This document shows positions 5,713-5,790 of a stretch of 5,790 nucleotides of DNA, piece by piece. The translations under genes were made by a program, and so were the position numbers. Each line of letters opens with the position of its first letter. Position 1 is the stretch's first letter. This stretch comes from Megamonas sp. UBA1799 (GTDB taxonomy: Bacteria > Bacillota > Negativicutes > Selenomonadales > Selenomonadaceae), in NCBI GenBank assembly GCA_002319815.1, contig DCFR01000063.1:1-5790 (forward strand), written 5' to 3'. Under the pieces are notes generated by a model, which had not been told where the DNA came from, made no database searches, and saw only the letters and a list, made by a program, of their open reading frames with translations.

Positions 5713-5790
5713 GATAAACCTCCTAAAATTTTATCCTTTATATACACAGGCCGAATGACCGGCCATACTAGTGTAATGACATGATGAAAA
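5713..5790 (-). promoter_or_regulatory. exbB leader with strong ribosome site and a small hairpin
   Basis: On the minus strand the segment ends in TAGGAGG six bases before the exbB ATG. Upstream is the inverted repeat GGCCG-N6-CGGCC (5764-5749) and then TATATAAA, which could be a -10 box, although no good -35 box sits at the right distance. No B12 aptamer hallmark is present in these 78 bases, but the leader may extend past the window edge. Confidence 0.4.

Overview
The window looks like chromosome from a diderm (outer-membrane-bearing) Firmicute of the Negativicutes/Sporomusa type. It encodes a full TonB-ExbB-ExbD energiser and an outer-membrane TonB-dependent receptor, so the cell must have an outer membrane. 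At the same time, the AGGAGG-type ribosome sites, the intrinsic terminators and a transcription-terminating B12 riboswitch have a Firmicutes style. The taxonomic call is inference from these traits and from protein style, not from a database match.

Every supported gene lies on the minus strand, so the transcription order runs from the right edge to the left. The order is exbB (5712-5059), exbD (5062-4652), tonB (4655-3846), a TIM-barrel protein resembling the cobamide-remodelling hydrolase CbiR (3823-2855), a cobalamin riboswitch aptamer (2830-2673), an expression platform with an antiterminator candidate and a strong terminator (2629-2526), and a BtuB-like receptor (2489-504). exbB/exbD and exbD/tonB overlap by 4 bases, cbiR follows tonB after 22 bases, and the riboswitch begins 24 bases after the cbiR stop. 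No clear promoter or terminator separates cbiR from the riboswitch.

Read together, this is a cobamide capture and processing cassette. The receptor brings corrinoids across the outer membrane, ExbB-ExbD-TonB supplies the proton-driven force, and the cytoplasmic TIM-barrel enzyme is the candidate for cutting imported cobamides so that the cell can rebuild its preferred form. The riboswitch sits inside the apparent operon, so B12 would switch off only the receptor while the energiser and enzyme genes upstream stay expressed. The same terminator would then form the 3' end of the upstream transcript.

The left 503 bases hold no supportable gene. They contain a good minus-strand terminator for the receptor gene (357-387), a second weaker hairpin (411-430), a separate 7-bp inverted repeat (79-98), and three related copies of a 22-base element (29-50, 207-228, 445-466). 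On the minus strand each copy carries a TTGA(C/G) -35-like box, and the middle one has a perfect TATAAT 19 bases further on. That spacing is typical of MerR-regulated promoters. These elements are the least explained part of the window.
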